DNA of 64,000 bases from positions 42,433 through 106,432 of the forward strand of contig JAKQDH010000075.1 of the NCBI GenBank assembly GCA_029558835.1, in the 5' to 3' direction. The notes under the pieces are model-generated. The model was given only the letters and a program-made list of their open reading frames with translations. It was not told the origin of the DNA and did not search any database. The stretch is from Planctomycetota bacterium (GTDB lineage: Bacteria; Planctomycetota; Phycisphaerae; UBA1845). Of this stretch, positions 1-8,333 are shown piece by piece; the stretch's first letter is position 1, and the number at the start of each line of letters is the position of its first letter. A program made the translations under genes and the position numbers.

Positions 1-1
1 C

Positions 2-616
2 GAGACCCTGCCGTTCCGTTTCGGGCGACTGAGGTTCCTCTACCTGTGGCTCAACTCGTTGACGCCGTTCAGCGGTGAGGACGGCGCTGAGGAGTGGTCC
101 ACGTTCCCCGGCGAGAGGTTCCGCACCTTCAGCCTTGCCGCGCCTTCGCAGGGCGGTAAGGTGTATCGCTTCGGCATCCCGATCTGCTATGAAGACGTGA
201 TGCCGTACATCAGTCGGGAGTTCGTCAGCGGCCCGGACGGAGCGAAGCAGGTGGACCTGTTGCTGAACATCAGCAACGACGGCTGGTTCGGCCGGGGACA
301 CCAGCAACCGCAGCATCTTTCCACCTGCGTCTTCCGCGCGGTGGAGAACCGGGTGCCGATCGTGCGGTCGGTGAATACCGGCATCAGCGCGTTCATTGAC
401 TCGTTCGGGCGGGTGCACGACGTCGTGCAGGGGGCGGCGACGGCCAACTGGCCCGGTCAGTGCGGGTACACCGTGGCCACCGTGCAGGTGGACAGCCGGT
501 ACAGCTTCTACTCCCGCTACGGCGACTGGTTCGCTTGGGCGTGCGCCCTCTGTGGGCTGCTGTTGTACGTCGATTACTCGATCGTGCGGGCGCGAACACG
601 GGAGCCGCAGTCCTAA
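2..616 (+). CDS. lnt: Apolipoprotein N-acyltransferase, C-terminal part (5' truncated)
   Basis: This is the C-terminal 204 residues of a membrane N-acyltransferase that adds the third acyl chain to lipoproteins. The reading frame is open from base 2, so the gene begins before the window. The visible part is the nitrilase-like periplasmic domain: the motif FGIPICYED carries the expected catalytic Cys, followed by LLNISNDGWFG and the FRAVENRVPIVRSVNTGISAFID block typical of Lnt. A last hydrophobic segment (FAWACALCGLLLYVDYSIV) matches the C-terminal membrane helix. The N-terminal membrane helices and the catalytic Glu lie outside the window. It sits near lspA, which acts earlier in the same lipoprotein pathway. 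Identification is firm. Confidence 0.93.
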   Translation, partial: ETLPFRFGRLRFLYLWLNSLTPFSGEDGAEEWSTFPGERFRTFSLAAPSQGGKVYRFGIPICYEDVMPYISREFVSGPDGAKQVDLLLNISNDGWFGRGHQQPQHLSTCVFRAVENRVPIVRSVNTGISAFIDSFGRVHDVVQGAATANWPGQCGYTVATVQVDSRYSFYSRYGDWFAWACALCGLLLYVDYSIVRARTREPQS

Positions 617-703
617 CTCTCAGATGGAGTGTCATGATATGGCACGACGCCGAAACGGGCGGGCCGCCGGGATGTTGCCTGGGACCGCGCCACGCGGACA
701 CCA

Positions 704-802
704 GGGTGGCATGCCCGAGCCGCAGGCGCCGGCATGTCATTCCAGCAGTTGCCCCGCCCACCCCGAGGGAGCCTGGCGGCGCTGCGCTTGGCCATGCCAC
801 CC
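704..802. repeat. Dispersed inverted-repeat element A, copy 1
   Basis: The outer arms are a perfect 10-bp inverted repeat, GGGTGGCATG and CATGCCACCC. Each arm continues for about 20 bases into a conserved sequence. The left arm is of the CCCGAGCCGCAGGCGCCGGC type and the right arm is the reverse complement of GGCCAAGCGCAGCGCCGCC. The core between the arms is not conserved. Related copies lie at 2022, 27032 and 54149, all between genes. Confidence 0.8.
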
Positions 803-869
803 GCGTCCAGCGGCCGCCCTCTCACGTGCGGGGCGGCGGTTACGCAGTGGGGCTGGGCGAAGGCGTTGC

Positions 870-1922
870 GTGGCGATGGCGCTATGCACCTGCCTGACCG
901 GAGTGGTTCTGTCGGTCCCGGCCGGGTGTCGCACGGCCCCGCGGGTCCCGCCGCAGAGTGATGTCACGGCGGCACGCGGACAGGCGCTCGCCTGCCTGCG
1001 GCTCGGGGTGCAGTATCGGCACAACCCGGCCGTCCGCGCCGAAGCGGTGGAGGCCTATGAAACCGTGGCGGGTGACGAGGGCCTGCCGTGGCTGCGCCTG
1101 GCCCTGCTCGACGATCACCCGGCCGTGCGCTTCGCCGCCTGCGTCGTGCTGGGCGTCCGCCAGGACCGGGTAGCGTTGGCGGCCTTGCAGCAACGCCTCG
1201 ACGACGCCGACCCGAGCGTCCGCGTGGCCGCTCGATTCGCCCTGCACCGCCTCGGCGACGACCGGCGCACCGGTGAAATCCCGACGTACCTGCTGGATCA
1301 CGAGGACGCGGCCGTTCGCCGCAATGCCGCGCTCGTTCTGGGTCGCTTCGCACCGCCGGAGAAGCCTAACCAACCGTCGGGACTCGTCAAGGTGCTCGCC
1401 AAGGCCATGCGCGATCGCGATCCCGGCGTGCAGCAGCACGCCTTGGAGGCGATGGCCCGCCTGGGGCTGCCCGAGGCGCGGCAGCAGTTGCGGTTCCTGG
1501 CGAACTCGGGCGTTGGTGCGGAGGAGGTCTTCGCCCTTAACGCTCTGGCGGAGACACGCGACCGGAGTTGTGCGGAGTTGTTCCGCTCGAAGCTGGCGAC
1601 GGCCACGCACATCGAGACCCGGCTGGCGGCCGCACGGGGACTGGGGTTGCTTGGATTCGACGACGGGTTGGGGCTGGCCGTGCAGGCGACGCGCTACTCC
1701 CAGCCCCGGCGTGACGAGCCCGATGATCCGCCTGGGCAGCAGATTCTGCGGGTGCGGCAGTTGGCGCTGGTGGCGCTGGGAGGGATCGGCTCCCCCGCGG
1801 CTTTGCCGACCCTGACGCAGGTGATGCACGACAACAGCGATCCGCGCGTGCAGGTGGCGGCTGCCAGGGCAATCCTGGAGATCACGGACCGCGAGGCAAA
1901 GTCGATTGCCTTTGCTTCGTAA
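870..1922 (+). CDS. HEAT-repeat lipoprotein
   Basis: A predicted 350-residue lipoprotein made mostly of alpha-helical HEAT/PBS-lyase-type repeats, such as DHPAVRFAACVVLG, DADPSVRVAARFALHRLG, DHEDAAVRRNAALVLGRF and DRDPGVQQHALEAMARLG. A last repeat near residues 305-340 contains DPRVQVAAARAILEI. GTG at 870 is chosen because an AAGG lies 6-9 bases upstream and because translation then starts with a short hydrophobic leader ending in the lipobox VPAGC; ATG 876 is an alternative. The frame is open further upstream, but that part encodes repeat element A and is not protein-like. Such repeats usually bind proteins; no enzymatic motif is visible. It lies between lnt and mreD, which suggests a cell-envelope role. 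The exact function is unknown. Confidence 0.8.
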   Translation: MAMALCTCLTGVVLSVPAGCRTAPRVPPQSDVTAARGQALACLRLGVQYRHNPAVRAEAVEAYETVAGDEGLPWLRLALLDDHPAVRFAACVVLGVRQDRVALAALQQRLDDADPSVRVAARFALHRLGDDRRTGEIPTYLLDHEDAAVRRNAALVLGRFAPPEKPNQPSGLVKVLAKAMRDRDPGVQQHALEAMARLGLPEARQQLRFLANSGVGAEEVFALNALAETRDRSCAELFRSKLATATHIETRLAAARGLGLLGFDDGLGLAVQATRYSQPRRDEPDDPPGQQILRVRQLALVALGGIGSPAALPTLTQVMHDNSDPRVQVAAARAILEITDREAKSIAFAS

Positions 1923-1986
1923 GTGACTCCTGTATCGGCCCATGTAAGCCCGGTGGGCAAGTGGCGCCGGCCCCGCGAGGTTGTAG

Positions 1987-2010
1987 CGTCGGCCCCCCCG
2001 CGGGCGATGG
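1987..2010. repeat. Degenerate GC hairpin element B
   Basis: This carries the left arm CGTCGGCC preceded by GTAG, as in the complete copies at 21816 and 57397. The right arm has decayed to GGGCGATGG. It lies directly upstream of element A copy 2. Confidence 0.45.
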
Positions 2011-2021
2011 AGTCCAACATG

Positions 2022-2127
2022 GGGTGGCATGGCCAAGCGCAGCGCCGCCATGCCTTGTGGGGCCTCCGCGTGCGTCCTGCGCACCGCATGCCGGCGCCCG
2101 CTTGTGGCGGGCTTGGGCATGCCACCC
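2022..2127. repeat. Dispersed inverted-repeat element A, copy 2
   Basis: GGGTGGCATG (left) and CATGCCACCC (right) bound a 106-base element in the intergenic region before mreD. It is in the opposite orientation to copy 1: the GGCCAAGCGCAGCGCCGCC arm is on the left and the CCCAAGCCCGCC arm on the right. A partial extra arm, GGGCTTGGGCATGCTGCCC, follows at about 2137-2155. Confidence 0.8.
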
Positions 2128-2217
2128 GGATGCGTGGGCTTGGGCATGCTGCCCGTTGATTACGGTTCGCCGGCAGGCAGCGCGCTGCGCCGGCCGCTCT
2201 CGGGAAGAGGTTCCCGC

Positions 2218-2760
2218 ATGCGTTGGTTGAGCTTCGCCGTCCTGGCCGTCCTGGTCTTAAGCTTGCAGGGGGCCTTGGCCCCCCGGTTGGAGGTGCTGGG
2301 CTTGCGCCCGGACTGGGCGCTGGTGATCGTGGTCTTCCTGGCACTGTATGCCACGCCGCGTTCGGCGTTGATCGGGGCCTGGGTGTTGGGGGCGGGGGCC
2401 GACCTGATGACCCTGGAGCGACCGGGGCTGCTTTCGCTCACGTATGTGTTGCTGGCGTGGGGGATTGCGGGGCTGCGGGAGTACGTATTCCGCGCGCGTC
2501 CGGACACGCAGTTCCTCCTGACGCTGGGAGCGGCGGCCGCGGCCCAGGCTGCGTGGGTGCTCTACCGGGCGTTGGTGTACGCCGAACCGGGCTTTGGACC
2601 GGGGGGGGCGTTGCTGGAGATTCTGGGCGGGGCGGCCTATACAGCCATCTGGGCCCCGCCGGTACACGCGATCCTCTTGCGGCGGGCCGGTCTGTTCGGG
2701 TTGCGACGGCCTCGTTACACCCACGCCGGCATGCAACGCTGGTGGAAGTCCGGTGTTTGA
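2218..2760 (+). CDS. mreD: Rod-shape-determining membrane protein MreD
   Basis: A 180-residue polytopic inner-membrane protein of the elongasome. ATG 2218 follows a GGAAGAGG Shine-Dalgarno. The hydrophobic segments (FAVLAVLVLSLQGAL, WALVIVVFLALY, ALIGAWVLGAGADLM, LSLTYVLLAWGIAGL and later ones) and the motif GLRPDWALV...GAWVLGAGADL are typical of MreD: an N-terminal helix, an 'RPD' motif, then a small-residue-rich helix. The 3' end overlaps the start of mrdA by 8 bases, which indicates translational coupling. mreB and mreC are not in the window. The order mreD-mrdA-rodA is the usual elongation operon, so the call rests on both hydrophobic pattern and context. Confidence 0.82.
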   Translation: MRWLSFAVLAVLVLSLQGALAPRLEVLGLRPDWALVIVVFLALYATPRSALIGAWVLGAGADLMTLERPGLLSLTYVLLAWGIAGLREYVFRARPDTQFLLTLGAAAAAQAAWVLYRALVYAEPGFGPGGALLEILGGAAYTAIWAPPVHAILLRRAGLFGLRRPRYTHAGMQRWWKSGV

Positions 2761-4984
2761 GCGACGCATCAACTGGGCGCTCGGGGTGCTGGGCGTCGCC
2801 GCGCTGCTGATCGTGGCTCGGCTCGGCCAACTGCAACTGGTACGCGGGGCGGAGTATCGCCGGGCGGCCGAGGCCCTGCTGCGCAGCGAACCGCAGGTGC
2901 TGCCTTTCGTTCGCGGACGCATTCTGGACCGCCACGGCCAGGTGCTTGTCGCCGACGAACCGGCGTGGGAGGTCCGCGTCGATTATCCGGCCCTGGCGCC
3001 GGCGGCGCGTCAAACGGAGACCGACCTCACCCAGCTCATTCGTCTCGGCCAGCGCGCGGGGCGCTACTCCACCACGGCCGGCCGATCGGAGCTGGAGGAC
3101 ACGGTCCGGACGGACTGGGTGCGGATGTGGATGGAACTTGCCCGCTTCGCGCACGACGTGGGTGATCGAGGCGAAGATGGCGAACCAGTCACGATAAGCA
3201 CGCTGCACGCACGGGCCGCCGAGATTGTGGCGCGGACTGACCGGATTCGGGCGGCCGTGGCGCTGCGCCGGGGCTTCGATGCCGAGGTTGCCGAGGAACG
3301 CCAGGCCCATCCGCTTATCACCGGGCTGGATGCGCAGCGGCAGATTCGCGCTCGGGAGGTCTTCGCCGCATACCCGTGGGTGCACGTAACCAACAGTGCC
3401 GAGCGCCGGGCAAGGGGGGACTTGACGCCCCTGGCACACCTCCTCGGTCGCCTCGGTCGCGTCGACGCGGATGACATTGCCAAGGACCCCGAGGCGGACG
3501 ATCCTCTGGCGTCGTATCGGGCCACGGAGTCCTGCGGTCGCACCGGTGTCGAGGCAGCTGCCGAACGCCGCCTTCGCGGTCGTCGCGGCCAGCTCATCAC
3601 GGACCGCGATGGACGGATTCTCGAGGAGATACCACCGGAGGACGGGCAGGAAGTAACTCTTACATTGCACACGGCGCTGCAATACCGGCTCTACAAGTTG
3701 TTAGGTGAGGCCGTGGAGCGGGGGCGGTATCCATCGGGCGGGACGGCCGTCGTGCTCGACGTCCCGACCCGCGAGGTGCTGGCGCTGGTCTCGTACCCCG
3801 CCTATGATCCACGGGTGTTCCAGGAGCGATATGCGGAGTTGCGTGATGAGACCGCGAGGCTGCCCCTGCGCTTCCGGGCGGTGGCCACGCAGTATCCGCC
3901 AGGCTCGATCATCAAACCGCTCGTTTGCCTGGCCGGACTTCAGCGCGGCGCGATCACGCTCGAGAGCACCGAGGAGTGCACGGGTTACCTCTTCCCCGAG
4001 TTGCAGGACCGCTGGCGTTGCTGGGAGGTTAGGGGGACCGGGCAGCGTATGGCCCACGGCCACGTGAACGTCGTGGCGGCCCTGACGCAAAGCTGCAACG
4101 TGTTCATGTACCGCCTGGGCGAACGTCTCGGCGTCGGCGCCCTTAGCGACACGTTTGATATGGTGGGCATCGGCCGCGCCACGGGCATTGGGCTGCGCGA
4201 GGAAGTCGCGGGCATCAATCCGTCGCCGGGTTACCTGGTGAACGTCAAGGGCAGCGGCGTCTACCCGGCGCACGGTCGCCTCTTCGCCATCGGCCAAGGC
4301 GAGCTGTCGATGACGCCGGTGCAAGTCGCCAACCTGGTGGCCGTCTACGCCGGCGGCAAGCTGCGGCCCGTCACCCTGGTCCGTGGCGACGCCGACACGC
4401 CCGTGTGGGACTTGCCGTTCGCGGCGGCCCACTGGCACGCGATCCGCGAGGCCTTGTTCGCCGTCGTGAACCACCGTGACGGCACGGCCTACAAGTACGC
4501 TCGCTTCGAGCACCCGTCGTATGCGCTCTGCGGCAAGACGGGCAGTGCGACCGCGAATCCCTGGCCGACCGCTTATTCGGTGCCCTACGTCGATGCCGAG
4601 GGTCGCCGGCAGGTGGCGGTCGTGCGCGCCGGGGCCCGGCGGGCTGCGGAGGAGCTGTTTCAACATCAATACCCGGAGGCCCGGTGCGACCCGGAGGCCA
4701 TCACCGTTGCCGAGACCTTCCCTCCCGCCACCGGCACCGACGAGTCGGGAGAGGACCGCTTCGCCCACGCGTGGTTCGCCGGCTACCTGCAAGCGCTCGA
4801 CACGGCCGGCGAGCCGCGCTGGTCCGTGCCGCCGCGCATCGCCTTCGTAGTGTTGATCGAGTTCGGGGGCAGCGGCGGCCAGGTGGCAGGCCCGCTCGCG
4901 CGTCAGGTGGCCGGCTTGCTGCTCGAAGTGCTCGGCCCGGACCTGAATCCGGATGGACTCGTGGTACCGGAGGTCCAGCCGTGA
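2753..4984 (+). CDS. mrdA: Penicillin-binding protein 2 (elongation transpeptidase)
   Basis: A 743-residue class B PBP that cross-links peptidoglycan during lateral growth. GTG 2753 overlaps mreD. Order of features: one N-terminal membrane helix (residues about 5-25); the PBP dimerisation/pedestal region containing VRGRILDRHGQVL; then the transpeptidase domain with all three active-site motifs, SIIK (nucleophile Ser about 385, Lys 388), SCN (about 447) and KTG (about 595). Between KTG and the HAWFAGY segment that normally follows closely there is an insertion of roughly 75 residues containing many charged residues. The gene overlaps rodA (GTGA), as expected for a PBP2-RodA synthase pair. Confidence 0.93.
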   Translation: MFERRINWALGVLGVAALLIVARLGQLQLVRGAEYRRAAEALLRSEPQVLPFVRGRILDRHGQVLVADEPAWEVRVDYPALAPAARQTETDLTQLIRLGQRAGRYSTTAGRSELEDTVRTDWVRMWMELARFAHDVGDRGEDGEPVTISTLHARAAEIVARTDRIRAAVALRRGFDAEVAEERQAHPLITGLDAQRQIRAREVFAAYPWVHVTNSAERRARGDLTPLAHLLGRLGRVDADDIAKDPEADDPLASYRATESCGRTGVEAAAERRLRGRRGQLITDRDGRILEEIPPEDGQEVTLTLHTALQYRLYKLLGEAVERGRYPSGGTAVVLDVPTREVLALVSYPAYDPRVFQERYAELRDETARLPLRFRAVATQYPPGSIIKPLVCLAGLQRGAITLESTEECTGYLFPELQDRWRCWEVRGTGQRMAHGHVNVVAALTQSCNVFMYRLGERLGVGALSDTFDMVGIGRATGIGLREEVAGINPSPGYLVNVKGSGVYPAHGRLFAIGQGELSMTPVQVANLVAVYAGGKLRPVTLVRGDADTPVWDLPFAAAHWHAIREALFAVVNHRDGTAYKYARFEHPSYALCGKTGSATANPWPTAYSVPYVDAEGRRQVAVVRAGARRAAEELFQHQYPEARCDPEAITVAETFPPATGTDESGEDRFAHAWFAGYLQALDTAGEPRWSVPPRIAFVVLIEFGGSGGQVAGPLARQVAGLLLEVLGPDLNPDGLVVPEVQP

Positions 4985-6336
4985 CCGCCCGGACGACCGC
5001 GCTCACGCAGCCGGGCTGGCTGATGGTGGCCGCGACGGCCGTGCTCGTGGTCATGGGGCTGGCGACCATCTACGTGGCGGATACCGCCTACGCGGCCCGC
5101 GCGGACGGGCCGCTCAACGCCCTTCGCCAAGCCGCTTTCCTCGCGGCCGGTGTGGCCATCGCCTGGCTGGTGCTGCGGGTCGGGTACCTGCGTTTGGGGC
5201 ACTACGCGTATGCGTTGTTCCTGCTGGCTGTGCTGTGCCTGGTGCCGCTGTTGATCGCCCGGTTGTTGCACAACGACTTCGGCGGGCTGACCCGCCCGCG
5301 CGGCGGGGCCTACCGCTGGCTGCGTCTGCCGGGGTTCCAACTGCAGCCTTCCGAGTTGCTGAAGGTGGTCTACATCCTGGCCCTGGCGTGGTATCTGCGC
5401 TACCGGCGCAGCTATCGTCGGTTTCGTGGCCTGCTGGTGCCTTTCGCTGCCTCGATCCCGCCCCTGGCGCTCGTGCTCGTGCAGCCGGACCTGGGCACGG
5501 CCCTGCTGCTCGCGGCCGTGCTGGGCGGCATGATGTTCCTGGCCGGAGCGCGGGTGAAGCACCTGCTGGTGCTTCTGCTGCTTGGGTTGCTGCTGACGCC
5601 GGTGGCGTGGTTGAAGGTGCGCGACTACCAGAAGGCGCGGGTGTCGGCCGTGCTGCTGCAATCCGACCGCTTGCGTCAGTCCGTCATCGACCACCCCGAG
5701 CGCTACGGTTGGCTCGCCACCCGCCGCCAGGCGCTGGAATGGACCGCCGGCTCCGGCTACCAGCTCCTTGCTTCCCTGCGCGCCATCGGCAGCGGCGAGC
5801 TGGTGGGATGCGGCTGGGGTGAAGGGGTCTACGTGGAACGGCAGGCATTCCTGCCGGATCGCCATAATGACTTCATCTTTGCCCTGATCGCGCACCAGTG
5901 GGGTTTCGTCGGTTGCCTGCTGGTGCTGGCCTGTTACGCGGTCATCGTGCTGGCCGGGGTCCGCATCGCGCTGGGGACGACGGAGCCGTTCGGACGACTG
6001 CTGGCCGTGGGCGTGGTGGTGCTCATCGCCGCCCAGGTCGTCATCAACGTCGGCATGGCCGTGGGGCTCCTGCCGATTACGGGCATGACGCTCCCGTTCA
6101 TCTCCTACGGCGGCAGCAGTCTGCTGACGAACATGGTCGCCCTGGCCCTGCTCATCAGCATCTCACAACACCGACCGTTCCTGCTTGCCAACAAGCCGTT
6201 CGAGCTCCGCGCCGCGGACCTGCCGCGACCCCGCCCTGCCGAACGGGTCACCGCGCCGGCGCCCGCCGCCGCCTGCAGAACCCCGGCCGTCACCGCGCCC
6301 CGTCCGCCAGGTGGTCCCACCAGAGGTGCCACATAA
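4981..6336 (+). CDS. rodA: Rod-shape SEDS glycosyltransferase RodA
   Basis: A 451-residue SEDS-family peptidoglycan polymerase with about ten membrane helices. GTG 4981 overlaps the mrdA stop. Family signatures are visible: FQLQPSELLKVVYILALAWYL, VQPDLGTALLL, the catalytic-loop region ending in FLPDRHNDFIFALIAHQWGFVG, and LPITGMTLPFISYGGSSLLTNM near the C-terminus. A Pro/Arg/Ala-rich cytoplasmic tail of about 50 residues follows the last helix. It partners with the PBP2 encoded just upstream. RodA is favoured over FtsW because of the mreD-mrdA context. Confidence 0.93.
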   Translation: MTARTTALTQPGWLMVAATAVLVVMGLATIYVADTAYAARADGPLNALRQAAFLAAGVAIAWLVLRVGYLRLGHYAYALFLLAVLCLVPLLIARLLHNDFGGLTRPRGGAYRWLRLPGFQLQPSELLKVVYILALAWYLRYRRSYRRFRGLLVPFAASIPPLALVLVQPDLGTALLLAAVLGGMMFLAGARVKHLLVLLLLGLLLTPVAWLKVRDYQKARVSAVLLQSDRLRQSVIDHPERYGWLATRRQALEWTAGSGYQLLASLRAIGSGELVGCGWGEGVYVERQAFLPDRHNDFIFALIAHQWGFVGCLLVLACYAVIVLAGVRIALGTTEPFGRLLAVGVVVLIAAQVVINVGMAVGLLPITGMTLPFISYGGSSLLTNMVALALLISISQHRPFLLANKPFELRAADLPRPRPAERVTAPAPAAACRTPAVTAPRPPGGPTRGAT

Positions 6337-7450
6337 TGTCACTGCCGCAGCGGCGCGTGCATACGCGGGCGGGGGCCGCCGCCTCCGCCAGCCGCGCCGG
6401 ACCGCGGCCCCCGGGCACCGAGGGGGCACCCACTCCTCCCAGCAGCAGAGGTGCCACGAAAACGCAGGCCTCGTCCACCACCCCGGCGGCGAACAGCGCC
6501 GTCAGCACCGTCGGCCCGCCTTCCACCAGCAGGTTCGTCACCCCCTGAGCGGCCAACCGCCGGAGCACGTCACGCAGGTCCAGTCGCCCGCCCCGGGTCC
6601 GCGCCGGCATGACCACCACGCCCCGCTCGGTCAGCGCCCGTGCCGGCGCTGAGTTCACCTGCCGCATGCCGGTGAAGACCCAAGTCGGCACCGTCCCGGC
6701 CGTGGTCGCCACTCGGGAATCGGGTGAGAGCCGAAGCCGGGTGTCCAGCACCACCCTGGTCGCGATCCGCCGCCGCGGCACCTCTCGGGCCGTCAGCAAC
6801 GGATCATCCGCCCGCACCGTCCCCGCGCCCACCAGGAGCGCGTCCACCCGTCCACGCAGGCGATGCACGAGGCGTCGCGAGAGTACGCCGGAAATCCACT
6901 GGGAATCCCCCGTCCGCGTGGCCAGCTTACCGTCCAGAGTCTGCGCCCACTTGGCGATGACGTAAGGGCGATGCAGGCAGGTACGCGTCAGATAGGGAGC
7001 CAGCAATGCCCGAGCAGGCTCGGCCTCGATGCCGATTTCCACCCGCACGCCCGCCCGCCGCAGGCGATGCACTCCTCGCCCCGCGACCAGGGGATTCGGG
7101 TCCCTCATGCTGGTGACCACTCGGGCGACGCCCGCGGCCAGCAGCGCCTCCGTGCACGGGGGCGTCTTGCCGCAGTGGCAGCAGGGTTCGAGTGTGACGT
7201 AGACGGTGGCACCGCGCGGATCGGCTTGGCAGGCCCGCAAGGCCTCGACTTCCGCGTGCGGCCCACCGAAACGCCGGTGATAGCCTTCGCCGATGGTCCG
7301 GCCCCGCGCTACGATGACACAGCCCACCATCGGGTTGGGTTCAACGCGCCCCTCGCCGCGCCGCGCCAGCGCCAATGCGCGCTGCATCATCCGGGCATCG
7401 AAGTCGATCTGCTTCGTGGACCGGGATGGACGGGTGTGAGCGTGACTCAC
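6290..7450 (-). CDS. ribD: Bifunctional diaminohydroxyphosphoribosylaminopyrimidine deaminase / 5-amino-6-uracil reductase
   Basis: A 386-residue riboflavin biosynthesis enzyme catalysing the deamination and ribosyl-reduction steps after GTP cyclohydrolase II. The N-terminal deaminase domain has the zinc motifs HAEVEAL and EPCCHCGKTPPC, with NPMVGCVIV upstream. The C-terminal reductase domain starts near WAQTLDGKLAT, has the nucleotide-binding region VDALLVGAGTVRADDP and ends with LLVEGGPTVLTALF. GTG 7450 is chosen because a GGAGG lies nine bases upstream. The 3' end overlaps rodA's 3' end tail to tail by 47 bases, which is unusual but consistent with both proteins having non-conserved C-terminal tails. 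It is downstream of lspA on the same strand. Confidence 0.92.
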   Translation of the reverse strand: MSHAHTRPSRSTKQIDFDARMMQRALALARRGEGRVEPNPMVGCVIVARGRTIGEGYHRRFGGPHAEVEALRACQADPRGATVYVTLEPCCHCGKTPPCTEALLAAGVARVVTSMRDPNPLVAGRGVHRLRRAGVRVEIGIEAEPARALLAPYLTRTCLHRPYVIAKWAQTLDGKLATRTGDSQWISGVLSRRLVHRLRGRVDALLVGAGTVRADDPLLTAREVPRRRIATRVVLDTRLRLSPDSRVATTAGTVPTWVFTGMRQVNSAPARALTERGVVVMPARTRGGRLDLRDVLRRLAAQGVTNLLVEGGPTVLTALFAAGVVDEACVFVAPLLLGGVGAPSVPGGRGPARLAEAAAPARVCTRRCGSDIMWHLWWDHLADGAR

Positions 7451-7574
7451 GTGCGCCGGCCTCCGTGAGAGACTGTCTGGGTGTCCGCGCGCTTCATCAC
7501 TCCCCCAGGTCCAAGGGACCTGGGCCACCCGCGTGGGACCTGGGCCATCCGCGGACGGCGGGGGGCTGCCTGTG

Positions 7575-8333
7575 CTACGCGTGTTCGGCCGGCGGCTCGG
7601 TCTGCGCGTGTGTCCGCCGCCCCCATGGACACAACACCAGACCGAGTACGCCGCACACCAGTGCGGCATCGGCGATGTTGAACACCCATGGCCAGACGTC
7701 GCGCCCGCCGAGGCCGGGGACCCACCGCGGGAACTTCGGCACGAACTTGATGAAATCCCGCACCACGCCCTGCCGCCGCAGCGACCGCACTTCATCGGCG
7801 GAAAACCGCTGTGCCTCCTTGCCATCAGGCCAGGCGCCGATCCAGATGTCTCCACCCGGCGTGCCCTCCACGACGGTCCCGATCAACGTATGGTCGCCCG
7901 AGCCCGCTACGGAGACCTTCAACACGTCGGCCTTGATCCACGCCCGGTCGTAGAGGTTTCCCAGCGCCCCGGCCAGGATGAGCCCCAGGGCAATGTGCAT
8001 CACCCGCTGCCGGCTCGAACTGCTCGCAAACAGATAGAACACAAACGCCAAGGCCGCCAGTGACGCCAGCACGAACAGCGGGACTTGCCCTGTAAACGAC
8101 CCGAATACCGCCCCGTCGTTCATCGACCGCTGCAGGTCAACCACCCCGGGGATGAACGACTGCACCTCACGGTGGTTGAAATGGGCGAATACCCAGTGCT
8201 TGGACCACAAGTCCAGCCCGAGCAAGATCACCATCGTAAGCCACAAACGCAGGTGCGAATGGACATGCGCAAGCGCCGGACGAGGGGTGGGCACCTGGGT
8301 GGTCTCGGTGCAGCCGGGCGCGGCGTTCATCAC
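7575..8333 (-). CDS. lspA: Lipoprotein signal peptidase (signal peptidase II)
   Basis: A 252-residue membrane aspartyl protease that cleaves prolipoprotein signal peptides. Conserved elements: LDLWSK (residues about 40-45), NDGAVFGSF, GALGNLYDR with catalytic Asp about 129, and VFNIADAAL with catalytic Asp about 222. The two catalytic Asp residues are about 93 apart, against roughly 27 in E. coli LspA (D114/D141). So there is an extra segment of about 65 residues, polar and containing DHTLIGTVVEGTPGGDIWIG and VRDFIKF. The protein is correspondingly longer than the usual 160-170 residues. The start overlaps the stop of the dksA-like gene (ATGA), so the two are translationally coupled. Confidence 0.92.
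   Translation of the reverse strand: MMNAAPGCTETTQVPTPRPALAHVHSHLRLWLTMVILLGLDLWSKHWVFAHFNHREVQSFIPGVVDLQRSMNDGAVFGSFTGQVPLFVLASLAALAFVFYLFASSSSRQRVMHIALGLILAGALGNLYDRAWIKADVLKVSVAGSGDHTLIGTVVEGTPGGDIWIGAWPDGKEAQRFSADEVRSLRRQGVVRDFIKFVPKFPRWVPGLGGRDVWPWVFNIADAALVCGVLGLVLCPWGRRTHAQTEPPAEHA

Noticed and set aside
882..2147. A 421-residue minus-strand open frame
   Set aside because: Shadow of the HEAT-repeat lipoprotein gene, extended through element A repeats.
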